From the NCBI RefSeq assembly GCF_037911585.1, contig NZ_JBAJNS010000001.1, positions 4,821,501 to 4,885,500 on the forward strand: a DNA stretch of 64,000 nt, given 5' to 3'. Origin of the DNA: Streptomyces sp. GSL17-111 (GTDB lineage Bacteria; Actinomycetota; Actinomycetes; Streptomycetales; Streptomycetaceae). The first letter of the stretch is position 1. Every line of letters begins with the position of its first letter. The translations under genes and the position numbers were made by a program. This document shows, piece after piece, positions 26,150 to 34,576 of the stretch. The notes under the pieces are model-generated. The model was not told the origin of the DNA. It saw only the letters and a list, made by a program, of their open reading frames with translations, and ran no database searches.

Positions 26150-26544
26150 AGATCCAGGGCAAGATGTTCATCTGGCTGGCCCTCTTCATCCTGGCCATCG
26201 CCATCGTCTACGGCATGTGGTCGAAGGAGCCGGTCGGCACCACCGCGCTGTTCATGGCGTTCGGCCTGTCCATCATGGTCGGCTACTACCTGGCCTTCAC
26301 CGCGCGCCGCGTGGACACCGGGGCGCAGGACCGCGAAGAGGCGGACGTCGCCGACGACGCGGGTGAGCTCGGGTTCTTCAGCCCGCACAGCTGGCAGCCC
26401 CTGGCCCTCGGTGTGGGCAGCGCGTTCGCCTTCATGAGCGTGGTCTTCGGCTGGTGGCTGATGTGGATCTCGGCGCCCGTCATCCTCGTCGGGATCTTCG
26501 GCTGGGTCTTCGAGTACTACCACGGCGAGAGCCAGAACCAGTAG
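26146..26544 (+). CDS. ctaF: actinobacterial cytochrome c oxidase subunit 4
   Basis: Small oxidase subunit of 132 aa with four hydrophobic segments (about 7-25, 31-50, 80-97, 99-125) and a charged loop DTGAQDREEADVADDAG between. It stabilises the actinobacterial aa3 complex. GTG start overlaps the ctaD stop by four bases. A strong hairpin follows 37 bases past its stop, ending the ctaCDF unit. Confidence 0.94.
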   Translation: MKIQGKMFIWLALFILAIAIVYGMWSKEPVGTTALFMAFGLSIMVGYYLAFTARRVDTGAQDREEADVADDAGELGFFSPHSWQPLALGVGSAFAFMSVVFGWWLMWISAPVILVGIFGWVFEYYHGESQNQ

Positions 26545-26581
26545 GACCGCTGCCGTGTGACACACACGGCCCGCAAGTCAA

Positions 26582-26615
26582 GGGTCATCCCCGGAGTGTC
26601 CTCCGGGGATGACCC
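26582..26615 (+). terminator. terminator behind ctaF
   Basis: A perfect 15-bp stem (26582-26596 with 26601-26615) and 4-base loop. It separates ctaCDF from the transpeptidase gene. Confidence 0.85.
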
Positions 26616-26668
26616 GTTTGTACGTACACAACGCGCCCGTTCTGCCCACTATTCATACTTTTTACTGC

Positions 26669-27991
26669 ATGAGGCACGGGACGCATGGATCGCAACGAAT
26701 CACGCGAAGCGGCGCGGTGCTGCTGGCGTCGGCGGTGGTGCTGACGGCCTGCGGAGACTCCTCCCATCCGTTGGGCGGGAAGCCGTACGACGCCGCCGAC
26801 CAGGTCGCCGTCAGCGCGGACACCGAGGGCCGGGGCGCCGTCGACGCCGAGAAGCCGCTGGAGGTCACGGCCACGGGGGAGGAGGGCCGCATCACGGACG
26901 TGCTCGTCGTCGACACGGAGGGCCGCTACGTCCGCGGCGAGCTCAGCGCCGACGGGAGCCGATGGCGCAGTACGACGCCCCTGGTCGCCGGCGCCGAGTA
27001 CACGGTGAAGGTCAGCACCGAGAACGAGGACGGCCACGCCGGCCGGACCGACCGCACGTTCACCACCCGCAAGGCGCCCAAGGAGCACCGGCTCGACGTG
27101 ACGTTCGGCCCGGAGGCCGGGACGTACGGCGTCGGGCAGCCCCTCACCGCCGAGCTGAGCAAGCCCGTCGACGAGAACGCCCAGCGGCGCGTCGTCGAAC
27201 GGGCCCTGCGGGTCACCTCCACCCCGAAGGTCACCGGCTCCTGGCACTGGGTGGACGGCACGAAGCTGCACTACCGCCCGAAGGAGTACTGGCCCACCAA
27301 CGCCGAGATCACCGTGGAGAGCCGGCTGCGGGGTGTGCGGGTGCGCAAGAACCTCTACGGCGCCGCCACCGAGAAGCTCGAACTGAAGACCGGGGACCGG
27401 GTGGAGGCCGTCGCGGACGCCGCGTCCCTCCAGATGACCGTCAAGCGCAACGGCGAGGTCGTCAACACCTTCCCCATCACCACCGGCAAGGCCGGATTCC
27501 GCACCCGCAACGGCGTCAAGGTGATCCTCGGACGCCAGTCCTTCGTCCGGATGACCAGCACGAGCATCGGCATCGCGCCGGGCAGCTCGGAGTCCTACGA
27601 CCTGCCGGTGCACTGGGCCACCCGGCTGACGTGGAGCGGCGAGTACGTGCACGCGGCGCCCTGGTCGTCGGGCTCACACGGCTACTCCAACGTCAGCCAC
27701 GGCTGCACGGGGATGAGCACCGCGAACGCCGAGTGGTTCTTCAACAACGTGCGCCAGGGCGACCTGGTGACCCACGTCAACACCGAGGGGACCGACATGC
27801 CCGCCTTCGGCAACGGGTTCGGCGACTGGAACCTCTCCTGGAAGGAGTGGCGCGAGGGCAGCGCCCTCCACAACCCCCGCAACTCGGGTGACACCGACGA
27901 GCCCGGGGACCGTGAGACGGCCGAGGCCCCGGACACCTCCGAGGCCGCCGCGAGCGGCGGCGGGGCGGGGCGCCTGCGCCCCACCGCGTGA
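26669..27991 (+). CDS. lipoprotein L,D-transpeptidase (Ig-like plus YkuD domains)
   Basis: Cell-wall cross-linking enzyme forming 3-3 bonds in peptidoglycan; 440 aa. A lipoprotein signal ends at VLTACGDSS (Cys near 28). Two Ig-like domains follow (about 60-245), then the YkuD catalytic domain with HGYSNVSHGCTGMS; the catalytic Cys is near residue 346. This is the mycobacterial LdtMt2-like layout. The ATG has no ribosome site, but CATACT lies nine bases upstream, so the mRNA may be leaderless. It sits inside the respiratory cluster. Confidence 0.93.
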   Translation: MRHGTHGSQRITRSGAVLLASAVVLTACGDSSHPLGGKPYDAADQVAVSADTEGRGAVDAEKPLEVTATGEEGRITDVLVVDTEGRYVRGELSADGSRWRSTTPLVAGAEYTVKVSTENEDGHAGRTDRTFTTRKAPKEHRLDVTFGPEAGTYGVGQPLTAELSKPVDENAQRRVVERALRVTSTPKVTGSWHWVDGTKLHYRPKEYWPTNAEITVESRLRGVRVRKNLYGAATEKLELKTGDRVEAVADAASLQMTVKRNGEVVNTFPITTGKAGFRTRNGVKVILGRQSFVRMTSTSIGIAPGSSESYDLPVHWATRLTWSGEYVHAAPWSSGSHGYSNVSHGCTGMSTANAEWFFNNVRQGDLVTHVNTEGTDMPAFGNGFGDWNLSWKEWREGSALHNPRNSGDTDEPGDRETAEAPDTSEAAASGGGAGRLRPTA

Positions 27992-28107
27992 GCGGTGCGG
28001 CGGAGGGGTGGGGTGCCGCTCGGGTGCCCCACCCCTCCGCCGCCGAGGCCGTAGGGGCCGTCCCGGCCGTCAGCGGCGGCACGTACGGCTCGGGGGGCCC
28101 GGGGGGA

Positions 28108-28512
28108 TCAGCCCGCGTGCTGGGCCGTCCGCTCGCGCAGGAGGCCCGCCAGACCGTCCGCCAGGGCCACCGGGTCCACCGGGTGCGCGGTGACGGCGTC
28201 GGCGCGGCTCCAGGTGGCCAGCCAGGCGTCCTGCTGCCGCCCGATGAGCAGCAGCACCGGCGGGCAGTCGAAGATCTCGTCCTTGATCTGGCGGCACACG
28301 CCCATCCCGCCCGCCGGAGCGGTCTCGCCGTCCAGCACGCAGGCGTCGATCCCCCCGGCGTCCAGCGCGGCGATCACGGCCGGCAGCGTCGCGCACTCCA
28401 CGTACTCCACCGACGGCGCGTCCGCCGAGGGCCGCCGTCCGGCCGCGAGCCGCACCTGCTCCCGCGTGTTCGCGTCATCGCTGTAGACCAGCACCGTGGC
28501 CGTCGGCTGCAT
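28108..28512 (-). CDS. receiver-like protein, atypical response regulator domain
   Basis: Stand-alone protein of 134 aa with a receiver-type fold: VLVYSDDANTREQ (acidic pair), ACVLDGETAPAGGMGVCRQI (phosphoacceptor-position Asp) and PPVLLLIGRQ. The conserved Lys that follows strand 5 is His (TAHPVDP), and the Thr/Ser after strand 4 is missing, so signalling by phosphorylation is doubtful. No output domain. ATG with GGAGGAACG upstream. It is opposite in strand to the respiratory genes on both sides. Confidence 0.75.
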   Translation of the reverse strand: MQPTATVLVYSDDANTREQVRLAAGRRPSADAPSVEYVECATLPAVIAALDAGGIDACVLDGETAPAGGMGVCRQIKDEIFDCPPVLLLIGRQQDAWLATWSRADAVTAHPVDPVALADGLAGLLRERTAQHAG

Positions 28513-28535
28513 CGTTCCTCCGCGTTCGTTTCTGC

Positions 28536-28562
28536 TGGGACACGTGGGACAGGTGGGACAGG
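28536..28562 (-). repeat. three 9-bp direct repeats upstream of the receiver-like gene
   Basis: TGGGACACG, TGGGACAGG and TGGGACAGG follow head to tail, 24 bases before the receiver-like gene start on the opposite strand. Could bind a regulator or be simple slippage. Confidence 0.5.
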
Positions 28563-28739
28563 GATGAACAGGTGGTGCGGGCTTCCCAGGCTTCCCCGGC
28601 TACCGGGGATGCTACTCCTCCGGGGGCCCGGCGGGCAGCACTCCGGACGACTCCCGCCGCGCCCCCCGGCCCCGCGTCCGCGCCGCGCGGGGCGGGCGGA
28701 CACACCGAACCGGACCCCCCGAAGTGAGTACGGAATAAG

Positions 28740-28760
28740 CGACCGACATAATGTCGGTCG
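28740..28760 (+). promoter_or_regulatory. perfect dyad covering the ctaE start codon
   Basis: Ten-base arms CGACCGACAT and ATGTCGGTCG with a single A between; the right arm begins with the ATG of ctaE (28751). It could be a regulator site or an mRNA hairpin hiding the start. Confidence 0.6.
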
Positions 28761-29371
28761 TGGCGACAGCAACAGCAGTAGAAACCGGGCACGCGCACCC
28801 GTCGGTCAACCGGCCGAACCTCACCAGCGTCGGGACGATCATCTGGCTCAGTTCGGAGCTGATGTTCTTCGCGGCACTCTTCGCGATGTACTTCACCGCT
28901 CGTTCGGTGATGGGCGCCGAGTTCTGGACCGAGAAGGCGGATGCGCTCAATCTTCCCTTCGCGGCGGTGAACACCACCATCCTGGTGCTCTCCTCACTCA
29001 CCTGTCAGATGGGTGTGTTCGCGGCCGAGCGTGGGGACGTCAAGAAGCTCCGCTCGTGGTTCGCGATCACGTTCGTGATGGGCGCCGTCTTCATCGGCGG
29101 GCAGATCGTGGAGTACGTCGAGCTCGTGAAGCACGAGGGCCTCTCCCTGGCCTCGGACGCCTACGGGTCGGTGTTCTACCTGACCACGGGCTTCCACGGG
29201 CTCCACGTCACCGGCGGCCTCATCGCGTTCCTGTTCGTCCTGGGCAGGACGTACATGGCGCGGAGGTTCACCCACCACCAGGCGACCGCGGCCATCGTCG
29301 TGTCCTACTACTGGCACTTCGTCGACGTCGTCTGGATCGGCCTCTTCGCCACGATCTACCTGATCAAGTAG
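28751..29371 (+). CDS. ctaE: cytochrome c oxidase subunit III
   Basis: Membrane subunit III of aa3 oxidase, 206 aa with five helices; the short actinobacterial form. IIWLSSELMFFAALFAMYF is helix 1, and FHGLHVTGGLIAF and YYWHFVDVVWIGLF are family motifs. No clear ribosome site precedes the ATG, which lies inside a perfect dyad. It begins the ctaE-qcrC-qcrA-qcrB run; qcrC follows after 67 bases. Confidence 0.97.
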   Translation: MSVVATATAVETGHAHPSVNRPNLTSVGTIIWLSSELMFFAALFAMYFTARSVMGAEFWTEKADALNLPFAAVNTTILVLSSLTCQMGVFAAERGDVKKLRSWFAITFVMGAVFIGGQIVEYVELVKHEGLSLASDAYGSVFYLTTGFHGLHVTGGLIAFLFVLGRTYMARRFTHHQATAAIVVSYYWHFVDVVWIGLFATIYLIK

Positions 29372-29438
29372 TCGGGCCAGGGGCCTGACAGCAGAGCCAT
29401 AGACATCGACGCAGAAGATCCTGACACCGGGGTAATCC

Positions 29439-30263
29439 GTGAAAAAGCTCTCCGCACGACGGCGCCATCCGCTGGCGGCGATCGTCGTTCTCCTCTTCGC
29501 GCTGGCGGCCACCGGGGGGCTGTACGCCGCGTTCGCTCCCGCCGGCGAGGCGAAGGCCGACGAGACGCCCGCAGCCCAGTCCCTCGCCATCGAGGAGGGC
29601 AAGAAGCTCTACGCCGTCGGCTGCTCCAGCTGCCACGGCACCGGTGGCCAGGGCACCTCTGACGGCCCGACCCTCGTCGGCGTCGGCGCCGCCGCGGTCG
29701 ACTTCCAGGTCGGCACCGGCCGGATGCCCATGCAGGCCCCGGGCGCCCAGGCGCCCAAGAAGCCGGTGATGTACTCGCAGGCCGAGATCGACCAGATGGC
29801 CGCCTACATCGCCTCCCTGGGCCCCGGCCCGGCCATCCCGACGGAGGAGCAGTACAGCCCCGAGGGGCTCAGTGCCGAGGAGATCGCCGAGGGCGGTGTC
29901 CTCTTCCGTACCAACTGCGCGCAGTGCCACAACTTCACCGGTGAGGGCGGCGCCCTGACCGAGGGCCGGTACGCCCCGGGGCTGGACGACGTCGACCCCA
30001 AGCACATCTACGAGGCCATGCAGACCGGCCCGCAGAACATGCCGTCCTTCCCCGACACCGTGCTCACGGAGCAGGACAAGCGGGAGATCGCCGCCTACCT
30101 CGGCCAGGTCAACTCCTCCGAGGCCAAGACCCCCGGCGGGTACAAGCTGGGCGGCTTCGGCCCCGTCGCCGAGGGCCTGTTCGCCTGGGCCATCGGCCTG
30201 CCCATCCTCATCGGGATCACCGTCTGGATCGCGGCCCACAACGCCAAGGCCAGGAAGTCATGA
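29439..30263 (+). CDS. qcrC: dihaem cytochrome c subunit of the bc1 complex
   Basis: Protein of 274 aa passing electrons from the bc1 complex directly to aa3 oxidase in the actinobacterial supercomplex, which lacks soluble cytochrome c. It has an N-terminal signal/anchor (about 10-30), two haem-binding sites CSSCH (near 65) and CAQCH (near 163), and a C-terminal anchor helix (about 245-265). GTG start. Its stop overlaps qcrA in ATGA. Confidence 0.97.
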   Translation: MKKLSARRRHPLAAIVVLLFALAATGGLYAAFAPAGEAKADETPAAQSLAIEEGKKLYAVGCSSCHGTGGQGTSDGPTLVGVGAAAVDFQVGTGRMPMQAPGAQAPKKPVMYSQAEIDQMAAYIASLGPGPAIPTEEQYSPEGLSAEEIAEGGVLFRTNCAQCHNFTGEGGALTEGRYAPGLDDVDPKHIYEAMQTGPQNMPSFPDTVLTEQDKREIAAYLGQVNSSEAKTPGGYKLGGFGPVAEGLFAWAIGLPILIGITVWIAAHNAKARKS

Positions 30264-31330
30264 GTAGCGAGACTGGACCACACGAGAACGTGTCAGACGA
30301 CAAGAACCTGCCCTCCGCGCAGGACGCATCCGGCGCGGAGCCGGAGGTGCACACGAACCCGTTCGCCGACCCGGGGCTGGCGCCGCACGACCCGCGCATC
30401 CAGGACATCGACGAGCGGGCGGCCAAGCGCTCCGAGCGCACGGTGGCCATGCTGTTCACGGTCTCCATGCTGGCGACTCTCGCCTTCATCGTCGCCTACG
30501 CGATGATCCCGGTCGACGAGTACGTCTACATCTTCCCGATCGGCCGTATCAGCGCCCTCAACTTCGCGCTGGGCATGACGCTGGGTGTCGCGCTCTTCTG
30601 CATCGGTGCCGCCGCCGTCCACTGGTCGCGGACCCTGATGAGCGGCGCGGAGATCGTCCAGGACCGCTACCCCATCGGCGCGGGCGACGAGGACAAGGCG
30701 GGGGCGCTGGCCGCCTTCGGCGATGGCGCCCGTGACTCGCAGCTCGGCCGTCGCAAGCTGATCCGCAACACCATGTTCGGCGCGCTGGCGCTCGTGCCGC
30801 TCTCCGGCGTCGTGCTGCTGGGCAGCCTCGGCCCGATGCCCGGCACCAAGCTGCGGCACACCGCCTGGGCCCGGGGCAAGCGTCTCGTCAACGAGAACAC
30901 GCACGAGGCGCTGCGGCCCGAGGACATCACCATCGGGTCGCTGAGCTTCGCGCTGCCCGAGGGGCTGGAGCACGACGACCACTCCTTCCAGAAGGAGATC
31001 GCCAAGGCGGCCCTGATGCTCGTCCGGCTGGAGCCGGAGGACATCAAGGACCAGCAGGAACTGGAGTGGTCCTACCAGGGGATCGTGGCGTACTCGAAGA
31101 TCTGTACGCACGTCGGCTGCCCCGTCAGCCTGTACGAGCAGCAGACGCACCACGTGCTGTGCCCCTGCCATCAGTCCACCTTCGACCTGGCCGACGGCGC
31201 CCGCGTCATCTTCGGCCCGGCCGGCCACCCGCTGCCGCAGCTGCGCATCGGTGTGGACGACGAGGGCTACCTCATGGCGCTGGACGACTTCGCCGAGCCC
31301 GTCGGACCGAGCTTCTGGGAGCGCGGATGA
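30260..31330 (+). CDS. qcrA: Rieske iron-sulfur subunit of the bc1 complex
   Basis: Protein of 356 aa. A charged N-terminal tail is followed by three membrane helices (near 60-82, 95-120 and 170-190), typical for actinobacteria. The Rieske [2Fe-2S] fold shows CTHVGC and CPCHQSTFD as cluster ligands. It oxidises menaquinol together with QcrB. Four-base overlaps link it to qcrC and qcrB. Confidence 0.97.
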   Translation: MSSETGPHENVSDDKNLPSAQDASGAEPEVHTNPFADPGLAPHDPRIQDIDERAAKRSERTVAMLFTVSMLATLAFIVAYAMIPVDEYVYIFPIGRISALNFALGMTLGVALFCIGAAAVHWSRTLMSGAEIVQDRYPIGAGDEDKAGALAAFGDGARDSQLGRRKLIRNTMFGALALVPLSGVVLLGSLGPMPGTKLRHTAWARGKRLVNENTHEALRPEDITIGSLSFALPEGLEHDDHSFQKEIAKAALMLVRLEPEDIKDQQELEWSYQGIVAYSKICTHVGCPVSLYEQQTHHVLCPCHQSTFDLADGARVIFGPAGHPLPQLRIGVDDEGYLMALDDFAEPVGPSFWERG

Positions 31331-32964
31331 GTAACGCAGCCGACAACGTCCGCCCCCGGGCCAGCGCGCCCCGCGGAGAGCGGATCGCCGACTGGGCCGA
31401 CGGCCGGCTCGGCATCTACGGAGCCGCGAAGAAGAACATCCGGAAGGCGTTCCCGGACCACTGGTCCTTCCTCCTGGGTGAGATCGCGCTCTACTCCTTC
31501 ATCATCATCATCCTGACCGGCGTCTACCTGACGCTGTTCTTCAAGCCCAGCATGGCCGAGATCCACTACGAGGGCTCGTACGTGCCGATGCAGGGCGTCC
31601 TGATGTCGGAGGCGTTCGCCTCCACCCTGGACATCAGCTTCGACGTCAAGGGCGGTCTGCTCGTCCGGCAGATCCACCACTGGGCGGCGCTGATCTTCCT
31701 CGTCGCCATGTTCGTGCACATGATGCGGGTGTTCTTCACCGGAGCGTTCCGCAAGCCGCGCGAGCTGAACTGGCTGTTCGGCTTCCTGCTGCTGGTGCTG
31801 GGCATGTTCACCGGCTTCACCGGCTACTCGCTCCCGGACGACCTGCTCTCGGGCACCGGCGTCCGGTTCATGGAGGGCGCGATCCTGGCCGTGCCCGTCG
31901 TCGGCACGTACCTGGCGATGTTCCTCTACGGCGGCGAGTTCCCCGGGACGGAGATCATCCCGAGGTTCTTCTCGATCCACGTGCTGCTGTTGCCGGGCAT
32001 CATGCTGGGCCTCGTGGTGGCCCACCTGATCCTCGTCTTCTACCACAAGCACACGCAGTACCCCGGTCCCGGCCGGACGAACTCCAACGTCGTCGGCTTC
32101 CCCCTGATGCCGGTGTACATGGCGAAGGCCGGTGGCTTCTTCTTCCTGGTCTTCGGCGTCATCGCGATGATGTCGGCCGCCGTCCAGATCAACCCGGTGT
32201 GGGTGATCGGGCCCTACCGGCCGGACCAGGTGTCCACCAACGCCCAGCCGGACTGGTACATGGGCTTCTCCGAGGGCCTCATCCGCGTCATGCCGGGCTG
32301 GGAGTGGGTCATCCCGACGGGGCACACCATCAACTTCGGTGTGTTCATCCCGCTGATGATCTTCCCGCTGGTGCTCGCCGCCATCGCCGTGTACCCGTTC
32401 TTCGAGAACTGGGTCACCAAGGACCAGCGGGAGCACCACCTGCTGGACCGGCCGCGCAACGCCCCGACGCGCACCGCGTTCGGTGCCGCGTGGATCAGCT
32501 GGTACTTCGTGCTGCTGGTGGGTGGTGGCAACGACCTGTGGGCGATCTTCTTCGACCTGTCGATCAACGCGATCACGTGGTTCGTCCGGATCGGCTTCTT
32601 CGTCGTGCCCGTCCTGGTGTTCGTCGTGACGCGCCGCATCTGCCTCGGTCTCCAGCGCCGGGACCGCGACAAGGTGCTGCACGGCCGCGAGACCGGCATC
32701 ATCAAGCGGCTCCCGCACGGTGAGTTCGTCGAGGTGCACGAGCCCCTCTCGCAGGAGCAGCTGCACCTGCTGACCCAGCACGAGCAGCGCAAGCCGGCCG
32801 AGCTGCCGCCCGCCGTCGACGAGAACGGCGTCAAGCGCAAGGTCGGCCCGATCGAGCGGCTGCGGGTCCGTGTCAGCCGGGGCTACTTCGGCCCCCACGC
32901 GCAGATCCCCAAGCCGACGCCCAAGGAGTACCAGGAGATCATGTCCGGCCACGGCCACCACTGA
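31327..32964 (+). CDS. qcrB: cytochrome b subunit of the bc1 complex
   Basis: Dihaem membrane subunit of 545 aa. Haem-binding His residues are in QIHHWAALIF and HVLLLPG/VVAHL; the quinol site loop and PEWY-type motif appear as AQPDWYMGFSEG. The C-terminal extension of about 110 residues beyond the usual eight helices is hydrophilic, as in other actinobacteria. Target site of bc1 inhibitors such as Q203 in mycobacteria. Last gene of the unit. Confidence 0.97.
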   Translation: MSNAADNVRPRASAPRGERIADWADGRLGIYGAAKKNIRKAFPDHWSFLLGEIALYSFIIIILTGVYLTLFFKPSMAEIHYEGSYVPMQGVLMSEAFASTLDISFDVKGGLLVRQIHHWAALIFLVAMFVHMMRVFFTGAFRKPRELNWLFGFLLLVLGMFTGFTGYSLPDDLLSGTGVRFMEGAILAVPVVGTYLAMFLYGGEFPGTEIIPRFFSIHVLLLPGIMLGLVVAHLILVFYHKHTQYPGPGRTNSNVVGFPLMPVYMAKAGGFFFLVFGVIAMMSAAVQINPVWVIGPYRPDQVSTNAQPDWYMGFSEGLIRVMPGWEWVIPTGHTINFGVFIPLMIFPLVLAAIAVYPFFENWVTKDQREHHLLDRPRNAPTRTAFGAAWISWYFVLLVGGGNDLWAIFFDLSINAITWFVRIGFFVVPVLVFVVTRRICLGLQRRDRDKVLHGRETGIIKRLPHGEFVEVHEPLSQEQLHLLTQHEQRKPAELPPAVDENGVKRKVGPIERLRVRVSRGYFGPHAQIPKPTPKEYQEIMSGHGHH

Positions 32965-32999
32965 TCCCCCGGCGTCGCCACAACGCCGCCCGCTCCACC

Positions 33000-33049
33000 C
33001 CGCAGGGCCCCGCCCCGTCCACGTCCGGACGGTGGACGGGGCCCTGCGG
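33000..33049 (+). terminator. terminator behind qcrB
   Basis: Long hairpin with a 17-18 bp stem interrupted by a 5-base bulge, 36 bases past qcrB; no U-tract. Confidence 0.65.
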
Positions 33050-33127
33050 CGTCACGCGGGGCCGATAGTGTGGGGACGCGGCGTGCGCACGCAGGCCGCC
33101 TACGCCAAGTCGACAGGAGCGTGCCCG

Positions 33128-34192
33128 ATGAGCGCTGTGACCCCCGCCGGAGGCGACACCATGGCGGAGCGCTCGTGGCGGAGCGTGCTGAACTCCCTGC
33201 TGGCCGGCCGTGACCTCACCGCCGGGGACACGGCGTGGGCGATGGACCGCATCATGCGCGGCGAGGCGACCGACGCCCAGATCGCGGGCTTCGCGGTGGC
33301 CCTGCGGGCCAAGGGCGAGACGGTGGAGGAGGTCGCCGGTCTCGTCCGCACGATGTACGAGCACGCCAGGACCATCGAGGTGGCGGGCCCCTCGGTCGAC
33401 ATCGTCGGCACCGGTGGTGACCAGGCCAAGACGGTGAACATCTCGACGATGTCGGCCATCGTCGTGGCCGGGACGGGCACCCGGGTCGTCAAGCACGGCA
33501 ACCGGGCGGCGTCCTCCGCGAGCGGGGCGTCCGACGTGCTGGAACAGCTGGGCGTCAACCTGGACCTGAGCCCCGCACGGGTCGCGGAGGTCGCGGAGGA
33601 GGCGGGCATCACCTTCTGCTTCGCCGTGAAGTTCCACCCCGCCCTGCGCCATGTCGCCGGTGCCCGCCGCGAGCTGGGCGTCCCCACGACGTTCAACTTC
33701 CTCGGCCCGCTCACCAACCCGGCCCGGGTGCGGGCCCAGGCGACGGGGGTGTCCGACGCCCGGATGGCGCCCATCGTCGCCGGGGTGCTCGCCGAACGCG
33801 GCACCTCGGCCCTGGTCTTCCGGGGCGACGACGGGCTGGACGAGCTGACGGTCACCTCGACGTCCACCGTGTACGTCGTGCACAACGGCGCCGTGCGCAA
33901 GGAGTCCTTCGACCCCCGTGACGTCGGCATCGAGTTCGTGCCCGTCGAAGCGCTGCGGGGGGCCGACGCCGCCTACAACGCCGAGGTGGCGCGCCGGGTG
34001 CTGGACGGCGAGCGCGGTCCGGTCCGGGACGCGGTGCTCCTCAACTCGGCCGCCGCGCTGGTGGCCCTGACGCCGGGTGAGGCGCCGCTCGCCGAGCAGC
34101 TGCCGGCGGCGATCGCCCGCGCGGCGGAGTCGATCGACTCCGGTGCCGCCAAGGCCACGCTGCACCGCTGGGCCGCCGCGACGCACCTCTGA
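33128..34192 (+). CDS. trpD: anthranilate phosphoribosyltransferase
   Basis: Second step of tryptophan synthesis, transferring phosphoribose from PRPP to anthranilate; 354 aa. The PRPP motif GTGGDQAKTVNISTMSAIV is near residue 90, KHGNRAASSASGASDVLEQLG follows, and DGLDELT holds the metal-binding acidic pair. ATG with ACAGGAG nine bases upstream. It stands alone here; the fused anthranilate synthase lies 23 kb away on the other strand. Confidence 0.96.
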   Translation: MSAVTPAGGDTMAERSWRSVLNSLLAGRDLTAGDTAWAMDRIMRGEATDAQIAGFAVALRAKGETVEEVAGLVRTMYEHARTIEVAGPSVDIVGTGGDQAKTVNISTMSAIVVAGTGTRVVKHGNRAASSASGASDVLEQLGVNLDLSPARVAEVAEEAGITFCFAVKFHPALRHVAGARRELGVPTTFNFLGPLTNPARVRAQATGVSDARMAPIVAGVLAERGTSALVFRGDDGLDELTVTSTSTVYVVHNGAVRKESFDPRDVGIEFVPVEALRGADAAYNAEVARRVLDGERGPVRDAVLLNSAAALVALTPGEAPLAEQLPAAIARAAESIDSGAAKATLHRWAAATHL

Positions 34193-34193
34193 C

Positions 34194-34236
34194 GGCCGCG
34201 GTGGCCGCGCGTCCCGGACGGGCGGCCACCGCGGCC
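34194..34236 (+). terminator. terminator behind trpD
   Basis: A perfect 15-bp stem (34194-34208 with 34222-34236) immediately after the stop codon. Confidence 0.75.
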
Positions 34237-34301
34237 GGGTTCGTGCCGGACGCCTTCCGGCGGGGTGGGGCGACGCCGCCCCCTGTGGCATACTCGGCGC
34301 A

Positions 34302-34420
34302 GGTCACGAGTGACAGCGACAACGGCCCCGGCCCGCTGTCCGGCAACCCTCCAACCGTGGCGGGGTGCCCCGGGTGATGACCGGGCCGCACGACAGCAAG
34401 GTCGGCGGCAAGCGCGGTCG
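34302..34420 (+). promoter_or_regulatory. SAM-IV riboswitch
   Basis: Aptamer that binds S-adenosylmethionine. Family-conserved blocks are present in order: GGTCACGAGTGACAGCG, CCGGCAACCCTCC, GGGGTGCCCCGGGTGATGACC and a 3' GGCAAGCGCGG. The 5' GGTCA pairs with TGACC to close P1. A -10-like CATACT lies seven bases upstream, as expected for a transcript starting at the aptamer. SAM-IV is known from actinomycetes, usually upstream of sulfur-amino-acid genes; here it precedes a class V aminotransferase. Confidence 0.93.
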
Positions 34421-34433
34421 AGGGAGTTCTCCG

Positions 34434-34454
34434 ATGCATCAGCGAATGCGCTAG
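34434..34454 (+). CDS. possible six-codon leader ORF behind the SAM-IV aptamer
   Basis: GAGGGAG, a strong ribosome site, stands seven bases before ATG; the frame reads MHQRMR then TAG. It ends 122 bases upstream of the aminotransferase start. If translated, it would be the first ORF under SAM-IV control. Too short for certainty; offered because site, spacing and stop are well formed. Confidence 0.4.
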   Translation: MHQRMR

Positions 34455-34576
34455 GGCCTGTCTGAGGGCCTGTGCCCCCGGGCCCCGTGCGGCCCCGCAG
34501 CTCATCGACCGGACGTCCCCGTGAGCGCTCCGGTCCGCGTCCCGAACTCCCTCGCCCCTGTCCCTGGAGCCTCAGC

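Noticed and set aside
34472..34576. Upstream extension of the aminotransferase frame
   Set aside because: It lacks a ribosome site, does not resemble the family, and overlaps the riboswitch expression region.
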